From the NCBI GenBank assembly GCA_002727315.1, contig PBWR01000023.1, positions 1 through 64,000 of the forward strand: DNA of 64,000 nt, in the 5' to 3' direction. The notes beneath the pieces were generated by a model, which worked only from the letters and a program-made list of their open reading frames with translations, was not told where the DNA came from and did not search any database. The position numbers were made by a program, and so were the translations under genes. This document shows positions 26,052 through 35,233 of the stretch, piece after piece; within the stretch, counting starts at the first letter, position 1, and each line of letters opens with the position of its first letter. This DNA comes from Alphaproteobacteria bacterium. Lineage in GTDB: Bacteria; Pseudomonadota; Alphaproteobacteria; UBA6615.

Positions 26052-26939
26052 CTATTCCGTCTCGCGGATCTCGTCGAAGACCGTGTAAAGCAGGCTGTAG
26101 TCGTCCTCGGCCATGCCGCGCTCGATCGCCTTTTTGAGGAAGGCGCTGGTCTCCTTGGCGTAGCGGGAGTCCATGCCGAGGGACTCGCCCAGCCGCACGG
26201 CCATGCCGAGATCCTTGTTCAGATTGTAGACCCGGGATCGCGCGTCCCACTTCTCCGACAGGATGTGTTTGGGAAACCGCACCTCGCTGGCATAGCTGCG
26301 GGCGTTCGAGTTGTTGAAGACCGCGATCATGTCCTCGAGCTTCAATCCGGCGCGCTCGGCCATCCGGCCAGCCTCGCAGGTGGTCAGGAAGACCGAGTGT
26401 ACCACCATGTTGTGGATCAGCTTCATCGCGTGCCCGGCGCCGACATCGCCGAGGTAGTAGATGTTCGCCGCGATCGCCTCCAGTTTCGCGCGGCCCGCCT
26501 CGAAGACCGCCTCGTCGCCGCCGATCATCAGGGTCAGCGTGCCGGCATCGGCGCCGGTGGCGCCGCCGCTCATGGCCGCGTCGAGATAGGCGATGCTGGC
26601 CTCGGCCGCGCGCGCGGCGAGCCGCTTGGTGTCATCGGGGAACGACGTCGTCAGGTCATAGACGACGGTGCCGTCCGCGGCGCGGGCCAGCACCCCGCCG
26701 GGGCCTTCGAAAGACGCCTCGATTTCGGGCGTGGCCGGGACCACGTAGACCATCATCGCGCCGGCGGCTGCCATCTCGCCGGGGGTGATGACGGTGGTGT
26801 CCTCGCGGACCTCGAAAGGCGCGCGGGCCGCCTCGCTGACGTCCCAGACAGCGGTGAGGTGTCCTGCCTTGGCGAAGTTGTCGGCGATGCCACGGCCCAT
26901 GTTCCCCAGCCCAATGACGCCGATTTCCGGCTCGCTCAT
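26052..26939 (-). CDS. NAD(P)-dependent oxidoreductase, 3-hydroxyisobutyrate dehydrogenase family
   Basis: A 295-residue beta-hydroxyacid dehydrogenase: N-terminal dinucleotide fold (IGVIGLGNMGRGIADNFAKA), substrate motif DAAMSGGATGADAGTL, and the catalytic-Lys helix GHAMKLIHNMVV. Family members oxidise 3-hydroxyisobutyrate, tartronate semialdehyde, 6-phosphogluconate-like or L-threonate-type acids. It is the last gene of the island's minus-strand operon, 33 nt after gntR. The substrate cannot be named from sequence. Confidence 0.88.
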   Translation of the reverse strand: MSEPEIGVIGLGNMGRGIADNFAKAGHLTAVWDVSEAARAPFEVREDTTVITPGEMAAAGAMMVYVVPATPEIEASFEGPGGVLARAADGTVVYDLTTSFPDDTKRLAARAAEASIAYLDAAMSGGATGADAGTLTLMIGGDEAVFEAGRAKLEAIAANIYYLGDVGAGHAMKLIHNMVVHSVFLTTCEAGRMAERAGLKLEDMIAVFNNSNARSYASEVRFPKHILSEKWDARSRVYNLNKDLGMAVRLGESLGMDSRYAKETSAFLKKAIERGMAEDDYSLLYTVFDEIRETE

Positions 26940-26972
26940 GTTTCTTCCTCCGGTTGCGCCGTTTTGCCGGGG

Positions 26973-27749
26973 TCAGCCCCGTTCGGCCACATAGGTATAA
27001 TTCTCGGTGTTGCAGCGGCTCACGCGCCACTCCACGGGTCGGTCGTCGATGGTGACGGCGACGCGGTCGATCTCGAGCAGCGGTGCCCCCGGCATAACGC
27101 CGAGGAGTTGTGCTTCCAGCGGATCGGCGGCGACGGCCTGCACGGATTCCGCCGCCTTGGCGACGGTGATCCCGTATTCCCCTTGGTAGAACCGGTACAG
27201 GTTCTCGGGCGGCTTGGCATCGCCGTCCAGCGCGGGGAACAGCTCGCGGGGCAGGGTCAATCGTTCGACGATGGTCGGCGTACTATCCAGAGATCGAATC
27301 CGGTGCAGCGCGATCACCTCACTGCCGGGCTTGAGCTGCAGTCGGTCGCGCTCGCGCTCGGTCGCCTGGCGGTCCTCGCAGGCCAGGATCCGGCTGAGGG
27401 GCATGGTGCGCTGCCCGTCCCGGCCGATGAGGTTGAAGTAGAGGAACAGGGCGCGCCGCTCGGTGTATTCGGAGACGAAGGTGCCGCGACCCTGGCGGCG
27501 TTCGAGCAGGTTCTCCGCCACCATATCATTTAGCGCCTTGCGCACGGTGCCCTGGCTGACGGAGAGCTCGCGGGCGAGTTCGAATTCGCTCGGCAACGCC
27601 TCGCCCGGTTTCCAGTAATTGTCGATCAGCCGCTGGCGAATGACCTCTTCGACCTGGGCGTAGAGGGGTTTGCCCGGCACCCGCTTCAGGCGCGGCGTCT
27701 TGCCCTTTCGGCCACCCGGTTTCCTGCTGGCTTTGGCTTTTTCGACCAT
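26973..27749 (-). CDS. GntR family transcriptional regulator, HutC subfamily
   Basis: A 258-residue regulator with a basic N-terminus, a winged helix (~25-95: PLYAQVEEVIRQRL, LPSEFELARELSVSQGTVRK, GRGTFV) and a C-terminal UTRA effector domain (IALHRIRSLDSTPTIVERLT; later EWRVSRCNTENYTY). HutC-type regulators sense a pathway metabolite. Lying inside the catabolic island, it is the probable local repressor. A candidate palindromic operator is at 21456-21469. Confidence 0.88.
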   Translation of the reverse strand: MVEKAKASRKPGGRKGKTPRLKRVPGKPLYAQVEEVIRQRLIDNYWKPGEALPSEFELARELSVSQGTVRKALNDMVAENLLERRQGRGTFVSEYTERRALFLYFNLIGRDGQRTMPLSRILACEDRQATERERDRLQLKPGSEVIALHRIRSLDSTPTIVERLTLPRELFPALDGDAKPPENLYRFYQGEYGITVAKAAESVQAVAADPLEAQLLGVMPGAPLLEIDRVAVTIDDRPVEWRVSRCNTENYTYVAERG

Positions 27750-27813
27750 GAACCGCTGTTACCCCCGCATATGCAATGGCAGGAGTTGGTAATACGTCCC
27801 GGGTGCCGGAGCG

Positions 27814-28206
27814 TCAATGCACGCGCCGGCCGGACGCGAACCCGACCTTCACGGCGATTGTGCCCTCGTTCACCAGCCATGGCTGCACATGGTAGTTGCG
27901 CACCCCCGCGGCATGCATGGGATCGGCGGCGGCAATCTTCTCCGCCTCGGCGTTGTCCTCGGCGCGGATGACCACCATGCCTGATCCCGACCATGTCTCG
28001 CCGCCGCGGTCACCCAGTGGCCCAACTGCGAACAGCACGCCGGTATCCTCGAGCATGGCCTGATAGGCCAGGTGGTCCTTGATGTTCTCCCGGATCGGCT
28101 CCATGCCGTTGGACGGGCAGGTGAAGACGACGAAAAGCTCCTTCCCGAGGAGGTCGTTGGTCGCCGCCCGCTCGAGCACCGAGGTCCAGGTCGCTGTGTC
28201 GGACAT
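27814..28206 (-). CDS. YciI family protein
   Basis: A 130-residue dimeric alpha/beta-barrel protein with the YciI pattern: ELFVVFTCPSNG, the helix RENIKDHLAYQAMLEDTG, then VLFAVGPL and a C-terminal V-x-PWLV segment. YciI proteins may be small hydrolases or isomerases, with His/Asp in the cleft. It sits between gntR and the second Gfo/Idh/MocA gene on the minus strand, so it belongs to the island. Function within the pathway is unknown. Confidence 0.78.
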   Translation of the reverse strand: MSDTATWTSVLERAATNDLLGKELFVVFTCPSNGMEPIRENIKDHLAYQAMLEDTGVLFAVGPLGDRGGETWSGSGMVVIRAEDNAEAEKIAAADPMHAAGVRNYHVQPWLVNEGTIAVKVGFASGRRVH

Positions 28207-28242
28207 TCTGTGGTTCCTTCGCTGTTGGTGCCGGCAGCGGCG

Positions 28243-29364
28243 TTACTCGTAGTAGTCCTCGAGCGCCAGCGGCAGGTCGATTCGCTCGCCGCGACGGGAC
28301 GAGAGGTCCATCGCCATGGTCAGCAGGAGGTTGCGGTGACCGTCCTGGGCCGTCGCATGCGGCGTGTCGAGGCCGGCACACAGGCGCTGGTACCAGGCGA
28401 ATGTCTCCTCGCGCATGGGCCCCCAGAGCTGGCCGTTGTAGATATCGCCTGGCGGATAGCTGGTCATGAACTCGACATGGCGCTGGAACTCCGGCGTGAA
28501 CCCGTCGGGCGCGTATCCGGCGCCCAGCGTGTTCTCGGTCGCCACCACAAGGTCGCGGTGGGTGTCCTCGATATCGATGACGCCCTTGTTGCCGATGATG
28601 CCGATCTCCAGGCCGTAGACCGCACCCGGCCAGATCACCGGCGCGGCCCAGGAGATGTTCATCGAGAACATGGTCCCGTCATCCATGGTGAAGATGCCGA
28701 AGGTCGAATCCTTGGTGCCGTACTGGGACAGCGCCTTGTCGTTCGACTGGGCGTAGAGCGAGACTGGCGTCTTGCCCTCCATCAGCCACATGCACATGTC
28801 GAGCGCGTGGGTTCCCGACACCACCATCGGCGTCAGGTTCTGGCGCTGGTTGGTGCGCTGGACCGTGGCGATCGGTACCATGCGGTTCATCAGGGCACGC
28901 GTCACGACCCCGGTCACCTCGCCGATCTGGCCGTTGACCAGGCGCTCCTTGACCGTCAGGAAGCGACGCCGGAAGCGCTGGGTGTAGCCGATCACGGCGT
29001 CGACGCCGTTGGTCTCGATGGCTTCGAGCACGGCTGCGGATTCATTGACGTCGGTCGCCAGGGGCTTCTCGATGAACAGCGCGTGGCCCGCATTCGACGC
29101 CGCGATCGTCGGCGCCATGTGATGGTTTTCGTCGGTCGCGATGATGACCGCGTCGACCTCGGGCCGATTGATCAGCTCTTCGAAGCTGGAGGTCTTGAAG
29201 TCGGCATTGGTGTCGGCCGCCAGCTTGTCCAGCAGGTCTTCCTTGATGTCGCACAGGCCGATCCATCCGACGCCCGGATAGTCGCGTGCGAACTCGGCGC
29301 GGATGCGCCCGATGGTACCGCAGCCGATGACCGCCAGGCCGATGGTTTTTGTCTCGTTACTCAT
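28243..29364 (-). CDS. Gfo/Idh/MocA family oxidoreductase (island copy 2)
   Basis: A 373-residue dehydrogenase with Rossmann motif GLAVIGCGTIGRI, EKPLATDV, TQRFRRRF and the active-site segment GTHALDMCMWLM. It is a clear paralogue of the gene at 21527-22585, sharing the EKP, QRF and H-x-LD segments. Start ATG at 29362-29364; a longer open frame to 29577 has no motif. It opens the minus-strand operon of the island and is divergent from hprK, with 225 bp between. The substrate may be a sugar, inositol or related compound. Confidence 0.88.
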   Translation of the reverse strand: MSNETKTIGLAVIGCGTIGRIRAEFARDYPGVGWIGLCDIKEDLLDKLAADTNADFKTSSFEELINRPEVDAVIIATDENHHMAPTIAASNAGHALFIEKPLATDVNESAAVLEAIETNGVDAVIGYTQRFRRRFLTVKERLVNGQIGEVTGVVTRALMNRMVPIATVQRTNQRQNLTPMVVSGTHALDMCMWLMEGKTPVSLYAQSNDKALSQYGTKDSTFGIFTMDDGTMFSMNISWAAPVIWPGAVYGLEIGIIGNKGVIDIEDTHRDLVVATENTLGAGYAPDGFTPEFQRHVEFMTSYPPGDIYNGQLWGPMREETFAWYQRLCAGLDTPHATAQDGHRNLLLTMAMDLSSRRGERIDLPLALEDYYE

Positions 29365-29589
29365 GCGTGGGCACTCCACGATACGCGATATTTGCGGATG
29401 CGCGACCCCCGGCAGTCGACCAGGGCGATCCAGAATTGCCGCTGATATAGCACGAGACGGGCCGTCCGGTTGTTCCCGCTGGGCAAAACTCACACGCGGC
29501 GGTGGAGGCCGCGTCCATGTCGCGCTACAAGGGGTTGCGGCAGTGCAATCCGGCGCTCCGCGCGGAGCCCGTCCCATGACCGGTCAGCC

Positions 29590-30042
29590 GTGACGAGCAT
29601 TCATGCCACATGCGTGGCATTGCCCGCGCCTGGGGGCGGTTGGCGAGCAGTCTTGCTGCGCGGGCCGTCCGGGGCAGGGAAGTCGGATCTGGCGTTGCGC
29701 CTGATCGACGGCGGTGCGCGCCTGGTCGCGGATGATCAGACAGAACTGGTGCGTCAAGGCGATCGGGTACTGGCGCGTCCGCCCGCGGCGCTGGCCGGCA
29801 GGATCGAGGCCCGCAGCGTCGGGATTCTTGAGGTGCCGTACCTGCCGTCCGCGCCGGTTGTGCTGGTCTGTGATCTGGTACCGCCCGCCGATATCGTCCG
29901 CCTTCCCGAGCCCGCGACGGTCGACCTGCAGGGTGTCGAGTTCCCTTTGTTCCGGTTGACCCCGTTCGAGGCGTCGGCGGCCGCCAAGCTTCGTCTTGCG
30001 GTCGATGCCATTGGACGGGCTATAGTTCCCGACGGCGAATGA
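29590..30042 (+). CDS. hprK: HPr kinase/phosphorylase, short alphaproteobacterial form
   Basis: A 150-residue protein, the normal length for the alphaproteobacterial form, which lacks the N-terminal domain of Firmicutes HprK. Walker A GPSGAGKS spans 25-32, followed by DLALRLIDGGARLVADDQ and the segment IEARSVGILEV. It phosphorylates and dephosphorylates the regulatory Ser of HPr. The GTG at 29590 is the best start (VTSIHATCVAL); the frame runs further upstream without motifs. The stop overlaps the rapZ start (ATGA). First gene of hprK-rapZ-EIIA-ptsH. Confidence 0.9.
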   Translation: MTSIHATCVALPAPGGGWRAVLLRGPSGAGKSDLALRLIDGGARLVADDQTELVRQGDRVLARPPAALAGRIEARSVGILEVPYLPSAPVVLVCDLVPPADIVRLPEPATVDLQGVEFPLFRLTPFEASAAAKLRLAVDAIGRAIVPDGE

Positions 30043-30989
30043 TGGCGCGGCCCGATATGTCCGAACTGAACCAACACGAGACGGAAAAGACGTCCGGCAC
30101 ACTGTTTCTGGCGGGGCGGGTGCTGGTGGTCACTGGCCTGTCGGGTGCAGGGCGGACGACGGCGCTGAAGGTGCTGGAGGATATGGACTGCGAGGCCGTC
30201 GACAATCTTCCGGTCCGCCTTCTGCCCAATCTGGTGCGCCAGGGTCCGGCCGGCGGGCGCGGACTGGCGATCGGGGTCGACGTGCGCACCCGCGATTTCC
30301 GGGCGGACGCGTTTGCGCGTGAGATCGAGGCCCTGCGCGACACCGCGACGGGTCCTCTCGAATTGCTCTTCCTCGACAGCGACGACGATGTAATCGAGCG
30401 CCGCTATACCGAAACCCGCCGCGTGCACCCGATGGCGAGCGACCGGCCGCTGGCCGACGGGATTGCCGCAGAGCGGCGGTTGCTGTCGCCGCTCCGTGAG
30501 ACGGCGGATATCGTGATCGACAGCAGCCGCACCAATATCCACGAATTCGCGCGCATTCTGCGCGACCGGCTGGTCGGCGCACCGAGCGGTGAGGCGAATG
30601 TGCTGGTGACATCATTCTCCTATCGCAACGGGGTGCCCCGTGACGCCGACATGGTCATCGACGTGCGCTTCCTACGCAATCCGCACTATGAGCCGGACCT
30701 GCGTCCCCTTACGGGGCAGGATGCGGGCGTCGGCCACTTCATCGAACAGGATCCGGATTTCGATGCGTTCATGACCCGTTTGATCGACCTGTTCTTCCTG
30801 CTGTTGCCGCGCTTCAACGAAGAAGGGAAGAGCTACCTGACGATTGCGATCGGGTGCACGGGCGGGCGGCACCGCTCTGTCTATGTGGCCGAACGCCTGC
30901 GGAGCTGGTTTGCGGGCCGGACCGCCCAAGTGGAGGTGCGCCACCGGGAATTGTCCTTCGACCCTGACCAGGTTGAGGTTCGTTCATGA
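30039..30989 (+). CDS. rapZ: RNase adapter protein RapZ
   Basis: A 316-residue nucleotide-binding protein with Walker A-like GLSGAGRT (33-40; Arg replaces Lys, as in many homologues), the central FLDSDDDVIERRYTETRRVHP, and the conserved C-terminal segment TIAIGCTGGRHRSVYVAERL. In enterobacteria RapZ guides RNase E to GlmZ to set GlmS levels and binds GlcN6P; in alphaproteobacteria its role is less clear but it is linked to the PTS. Starts at ATG 30039 (or 30042), coupled to hprK; ends overlapping the EIIA gene start. Confidence 0.93.
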   Translation: MMARPDMSELNQHETEKTSGTLFLAGRVLVVTGLSGAGRTTALKVLEDMDCEAVDNLPVRLLPNLVRQGPAGGRGLAIGVDVRTRDFRADAFAREIEALRDTATGPLELLFLDSDDDVIERRYTETRRVHPMASDRPLADGIAAERRLLSPLRETADIVIDSSRTNIHEFARILRDRLVGAPSGEANVLVTSFSYRNGVPRDADMVIDVRFLRNPHYEPDLRPLTGQDAGVGHFIEQDPDFDAFMTRLIDLFFLLLPRFNEEGKSYLTIAIGCTGGRHRSVYVAERLRSWFAGRTAQVEVRHRELSFDPDQVEVRS

Positions 30990-31405
30990 TCGGGCTGGTG
31001 CTTGTGACCCATGGCCGGCTGGCAGACGAGTTCCTGGCGGCCCTTGAACATGTGATGGGGACCCAGGACCAGGCCGAGGCCGTCTCGATCGGCGCGGACG
31101 ACGATATGGAGGTTCGGCGCGCCGACATTGTCGCGACCGTGGAGCGCGTGGGGACCGGCGACGGAGTCATCGTTCTGACCGACATGTTCGGCGGGACGCC
31201 GTCCAATCTGGCGATCTCGATCATGGATGCAAGCCGAGACGGCGGTGTGGTCGAGGTGATTGCGGGTCTGAACCTGCCGATGTTGATAAAGCTGGCACGT
31301 GCACGTGGCGACATGCCGCTGCCCGAGCTCGTTCTGGCCGCACAGGAGGCCGGTCGCAAGTACATCAACGTGGCGTCCGCGCTTCTGGCCCAGAAGGACG
31401 GCTAG
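30986..31405 (+). CDS. PTS EIIA, mannose-type (regulatory PTS)
   Basis: A 139-residue EIIA-Man domain with the phosphorylation site His9 in VLVTHGRLAD and the conserved VLTDMFGGTPSNLA. No EIIB or EIIC genes are present, so this is the incomplete, regulatory PTS of alphaproteobacteria, where phosphorylation state signals nitrogen or carbon status and interacts with ChvG in some species. The start ATGA overlaps the rapZ stop. Confidence 0.93.
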   Translation: MIGLVLVTHGRLADEFLAALEHVMGTQDQAEAVSIGADDDMEVRRADIVATVERVGTGDGVIVLTDMFGGTPSNLAISIMDASRDGGVVEVIAGLNLPMLIKLARARGDMPLPELVLAAQEAGRKYINVASALLAQKDG

Positions 31406-31413
31406 ACCCCCCC

Positions 31414-31692
31414 GTGTCCGACGAACCTATTTCGAGAACGGTTGCGATTACCAATATCCGCGGCCTGCACGCACGCGCGGCTGCCCGGTTCGTACGCCTA
31501 GCCGAAACCTTCGACGCCGAGGTTATGGTGGAGAAGGATGGATCGGAGGTTCCGGGAACCTCGATCATGGGGTTGATGATGCTGGCCGCGAGCCCGGGTT
31601 CGGAAATCGAGATACGGGCGATGGGGCCCGCGGCGCAGGGGGCCGTCGATGCGCTTGTGCAACTGGTCGAAGACCGTTTCGACGAAGAATAG
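31414..31692 (+). CDS. ptsH: Phosphocarrier protein HPr
   Basis: A 92-residue HPr with the phospho-His site His19 in NIRGLHARAAARF and the regulatory Ser50 in GTSIMGLMML, the residue targeted by HprK. Start is GTG at 31414, 8 nt after the EIIA stop. Accepts phosphate from EI-Ntr (encoded elsewhere) and passes it to EIIA. Last gene of the operon; a GC-rich hairpin follows. Confidence 0.93.
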   Translation: MSDEPISRTVAITNIRGLHARAAARFVRLAETFDAEVMVEKDGSEVPGTSIMGLMMLAASPGSEIEIRAMGPAAQGAVDALVQLVEDRFDEE

Positions 31693-31696
31693 GAAA

Positions 31697-31722
31697 CGGC
31701 GCCCCCCGATTGTGGGGCGCCG
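31697..31722 (-). terminator. Hairpin between convergent ptsH and porin genes
   Basis: A perfect 9-bp stem (CGGCGCCCC / GGGGCGCCG, 8-nt loop) just after ptsH. Read on the minus strand it is followed by TTT, which fits termination of the porin transcript better than of ptsH. Confidence 0.5.
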
Positions 31723-31750
31723 CTCCAGGCTCAGGGAGGTTGGTCGAGCC

Positions 31751-32884
31751 CTAGAAGTCGAACTGGTTGCTGATCAGGAAGACCGTGCCGTCGTTGTTCA
31801 CGGGCGTGGCCGTGGCGTTGATGTTGTCGGCCTCGATCACGTGCAGCGCGGCTGCAAGCCCCCAGCCCGGCGCCACCTCGTAGGCGGCATCCAGCGAGAT
31901 GATCTGGATATCGGTATCGCTGATCCCGGCGGTATTACCCTTGGAGCTCTCAAACCAGTTGACGCTGACGCCCCAGGCCCCCGACATGTAGGAGCCGCCG
32001 ACAGTGTAGTAAGATCCGGCGTTGGTGCCGAGGGCGGCCGCGGCCGACGCTATGCCCTGCTCGGCCAGGTCCACATAACCCGCGCCGAACCCGAAGGCAC
32101 CGTAGGTGAGCGTACCGCCGACCGAGATGGTCTCTACGTCACCAACGTTGGAGGCACCGGAAGCGCTTTCGCCGTCACCGAACTCACCGGTCAGGCTGAG
32201 CACGATCGACAGCTCGTCGAACGTTCCCTCGTAGTTGGCGCCCAGACCGATGACATTCTCGAAGTCGCCGTCATTGTCGGTGTCGGCGAGCGTGGCTGAG
32301 ACAACCCCGGTATCCGGTGTCAGCGAGGCGCCAAGCTGGAAGCCCGAGTAGCGGGGGGTGAAATAGATCACCTTCGTATTGTCGCCGGTCACGGCGTTGC
32401 CCGTGGCCGAAATGCCGCCACCAGTGCCGAAGTTGAAGAAGTCACCGGCGTCACCATCTGGTCCGGCGCGACCGACGAGGATGTCGTCACTCTCCACATA
32501 CATGCGGTCCGTCGCGTCGTCCTGGTCACCCATCTCGACCCGGCCCCAATCGGTATCGACGAAGACCCAGGCCTCGTCTGCCGCGGTGCCGTCGCCGGCA
32601 CCGGCGTTTAGCTCGATACTGACGCCATACTCGACGCCGTTATCGGCGGTGTTCTCGGCTCCGATGAAGATTTCGGATTCACCAACATGGATCTGGTAGC
32701 CGCGGCCCTGTCCGGCAGAGACTTCCTGGTCGACAAGGCCAACCTGGAAGCGTAACTCGCCGCCGAGGATGACGCTCATTGTGTCCTTCGAGCCCACCTG
32801 GCCCGCAATGGTAGGAGTTCCGACCAAGGCTGCAGCAAGAAGAGCGCTCGTGCCCAGCCAGTAATTTTTCATCTTCATTCTCAT
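31751..32884 (-). CDS. General bacterial porin
   Basis: A 377-residue outer-membrane barrel protein. It has a signal peptide (to about TIAGQ), alternating beta-strands with Gly/aromatic pattern, acidic Asp/Gly-rich loops (TLADTDNDGDFENV), and a terminal Phe (NQFDF), the usual BAM recognition signal. Closest in style to Rhodobacter/Rhodospirillum-type 16-strand porins. GGAG five bases before ATG 32884 supports this start over nearby ATGs. It lies between ptsH and ahcY, beside a collapsed second porin of the same family. Confidence 0.9.
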   Translation of the reverse strand: MRMKMKNYWLGTSALLAAALVGTPTIAGQVGSKDTMSVILGGELRFQVGLVDQEVSAGQGRGYQIHVGESEIFIGAENTADNGVEYGVSIELNAGAGDGTAADEAWVFVDTDWGRVEMGDQDDATDRMYVESDDILVGRAGPDGDAGDFFNFGTGGGISATGNAVTGDNTKVIYFTPRYSGFQLGASLTPDTGVVSATLADTDNDGDFENVIGLGANYEGTFDELSIVLSLTGEFGDGESASGASNVGDVETISVGGTLTYGAFGFGAGYVDLAEQGIASAAAALGTNAGSYYTVGGSYMSGAWGVSVNWFESSKGNTAGISDTDIQIISLDAAYEVAPGWGLAAALHVIEADNINATATPVNNDGTVFLISNQFDF

Positions 32885-32930
32885 TAAACTCCAAAGATAG
32901 ATCCCGCACCTCATGCACAGGATACGTTAC

Positions 32931-32957
32931 AATATAACATTACGCTATTGCACACAA
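32931..32957 (-). promoter_or_regulatory. Putative sigma-70-like promoter of the porin gene
   Basis: Within an unusually AT-rich stretch, the minus strand reads TTGTGT, a 15-nt spacer, then TATATT, about 47 bp upstream of the porin start. The spacer is short and the -35 imperfect, so this is tentative. The rest of the 32885-33205 interval shows no gene. Confidence 0.3.
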
Positions 32958-33205
32958 TGTTCGTACCCGCCCGAAACATCGGTGTTCGGGCCGAACGTTG
33001 TTCCTCCATCTTTTGTTGGAATTTGATTTGTTGCTTGTAAACGAAGGCGGGGCGCATTCTATGGCGCCGGGGGTCTGCGGCAATCGACAAAGGTGTGAGC
33101 ACCCAATTTTTCCCGCGGCTGTTGCAGTAAAACATCAGTAATTTCAGAGTATTGCGCAGAAATTGGTCAGGCGTGCCCGTTTGCTGTGCAGGCCCCGTCG
33201 CCGGA

Positions 33206-33388
33206 TCAGAATCCGAATCCGTTGTTGACGATGAAGACCGTGCCGTCATTGTCGACCGGTGTTGCCGTCGGGGATTGATTGTCGATCCCGAACACACGCA
33301 GCGCTGCGGACAGTTCCCAGCCCGGCGCGACCTAGTAGGCTGCATCGAACGACAAGACGGTACTTCCGAGAAGGACTTTCTTAAACAT
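33206..33388 (-). pseudogene. Collapsed second porin: signal start fused to C-terminal end, with in-frame stop
   Basis: After a good ribosome site (GGAGGC, 33398-33403) the ATG at 33386-33388 reads MFKKVLLGSTVL, a porin-type signal beginning, then joins directly to SFDAAY, an amber stop, and VAPGWELSAALRVFGIDNQ, ending ...FIVNNGFGF. The second part aligns with the last ~46 residues of the intact porin next door (DAAYEVAPGWGLAAALHV ... NQFDF). The amber (TAG) stands where the intact copy has Glu. About 300 residues between signal and C-terminus are missing. The gene cannot make a porin. Confidence 0.85.
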
Positions 33389-33682
33389 CGCTGATTTGCC
33401 TCCAAAGCGGTGCTCGGTTGATGGCCGGTCACGCTGCCGGTCCCGTTGCTGTTCGGCGAGGTTTTTAGACACCGCTTGTTACAGCATCGTTTCATCGGCC
33501 GATGATGTGCCGGTTGAATGTTGCTTTCTTCACTCCTGTTGCAAATGCACAACAGCGCCGGATTGGGTCTCGCGATAGCGTCCGATCGACCGCCGGGCCA
33601 TCGGTTGTGGCATATCGGTTGCTCTGCTATACGCCGCTCGCGGACGGTACGACCGTCGAACCAATTCAACCGGAGAATATGC

Positions 33683-35083
33683 ATGTCATCCGCTGCCGAC
33701 TATGTGGTCGCCGATATTTCCCTGGCCGATTGGGGCCGAAAGGAGCTCGATCTCGCCGAGGTCGAAATGCCGGGCCTGATGGCCATTCGTGAAGAGTATG
33801 GCGATGCGAAACCGCTGGCGGGTGCACGGATCGCCGGCTCGTTGCACATGACCATCCAGACGGCGGTCCTGATCGAAACGCTCCAGGCGCTCGGCGCTGA
33901 TATCCGTTGGGCGTCGTGCAACGTCTTCTCGACCCAAGACCATGCGGCCGCGGCGATCGCTGCGATGGGCACACCGGTCTTCGCGGTCAAGGGCGAGACC
34001 CTTGAAGAATATTGGGACTATGCGCACCGCATCTTCGACTGGGCCGATGGCGGCGTTCCCAACATGATCCTGGATGATGGCGGCGACGCGACGCTTCTGA
34101 TCCATCTCGGCAAGCAGGCCGAGACCGATCCGTCGGTGCTCGACAATCCCGAGAACGAGGAAGAGGAGGCGGCATACGCCTCGATCCGCAAGCGCCTGGC
34201 CGAACAGCCGGGCTGGTATTCGAAGGTCTCGGAGAGCCTTAAGGGTGTCACCGAGGAAACCACGACGGGCGTGCACCGCCTGTACGAAATGGCCAAGCAG
34301 GGCACGCTCCTGTTCCCGGCGATCAATGTGAACGATTCGGTGACCAAGTCGAAGTTCGACAATCTGTATGGCTGTCGGGAAAGTCTCGTCGACGGCATCC
34401 GCCGCGGTACCGACGTCATGATGTCGGGCAAGATCGCCGTGGTTGCCGGCTATGGCGAGGTGGGCAAGGGTTCGGCCGAGTCCCTGCAGAATGCCGGTTG
34501 CCGCGTGATGGTCACCGAGATCGATCCGATCTGCGCCCTGCAGGCCGCGATGGAAGGCTACGAGGTCGTCACCATGGAAGAGGCGGCGCCGCAGGGCGAC
34601 ATCTTCGTGACCGCGACCGGCAATGTCGATGTCATCACGGTCGACCATATGCGCGAGATGAAGGACCGGGCGATCGTCTGCAATATCGGCCACTTCGATT
34701 CCGAAATTCAGGTCGGCGGGTTGCGCAACTACAAGTGGGAAAACATCAAGCCGCAGGTCGACGAGATCGAGTTCCCGGACGGCAAGAAGATGATCCTTCT
34801 TTCCGAGGGGCGGCTGGTGAACCTCGGCAACGCCACGGGGCACCCGAGCTTCGTGATGAGCATGTCCTTCACCAACCAGGTGCTGGCGCAAATCGAGCTT
34901 TGGAACAACACCGGCGCCTATGGTCTGGATGTCTATGTCCTGCCCAAGCATCTCGACGAGAAGGTCGCGACACTGCATCTGAGCAAGGTCGGCGCCAGCC
35001 TGACCTCGCTCACCAACCGCCAGTCCGAGTATCTCGGAATTCCCGTCGAAGGCCCGTTCAAGCCGGAGGCTTATCGTTACTAG
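33683..35083 (+). CDS. ahcY: Adenosylhomocysteinase
   Basis: A 466-residue S-adenosylhomocysteine hydrolase that splits SAH to adenosine and homocysteine, relieving methyltransferase product inhibition. Visible are the N-terminal [16 protein letters not shown] and [13 protein letters not shown], the NAD-binding [19 protein letters not shown], and the C-terminal [11 protein letters not shown] with KPEAYRY at the very end (the NAD-contacting Lys/Tyr tail). Start ATG 33683 follows CGGAGA. I looked for an SAH-type riboswitch in the 33389-33682 leader and could not support one. Confidence 0.97.
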   Translation: MSSAADYVVADISLADWGRKELDLAEVEMPGLMAIREEYGDAKPLAGARIAGSLHMTIQTAVLIETLQALGADIRWASCNVFSTQDHAAAAIAAMGTPVFAVKGETLEEYWDYAHRIFDWADGGVPNMILDDGGDATLLIHLGKQAETDPSVLDNPENEEEEAAYASIRKRLAEQPGWYSKVSESLKGVTEETTTGVHRLYEMAKQGTLLFPAINVNDSVTKSKFDNLYGCRESLVDGIRRGTDVMMSGKIAVVAGYGEVGKGSAESLQNAGCRVMVTEIDPICALQAAMEGYEVVTMEEAAPQGDIFVTATGNVDVITVDHMREMKDRAIVCNIGHFDSEIQVGGLRNYKWENIKPQVDEIEFPDGKKMILLSEGRLVNLGNATGHPSFVMSMSFTNQVLAQIELWNNTGAYGLDVYVLPKHLDEKVATLHLSKVGASLTSLTNRQSEYLGIPVEGPFKPEAYRY

Positions 35084-35233
35084 TGCGCCCGGGCAGGCCC
35101 ACCGCCGGCCGGTCGCACAAGGAAGCGGTTCAATCCGTGCCGACAAGGCACTAGAATCGAACCAGTCCGACCGATTCGGGGCTGCCGGCAGGCAGTACCG
35201 ACCGGTGGTTATGACTGTGCGAAACGGCGGCTC

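Noticed and set aside
28072..29445. 457-codon plus-strand frame in the island
   Set aside because: Antisense to the second Gfo/Idh/MocA gene; no domain pattern.
33389..33682. Possible SAH riboswitch in the ahcY leader
   Set aside because: No matching conserved core or pseudoknot could be traced by eye.
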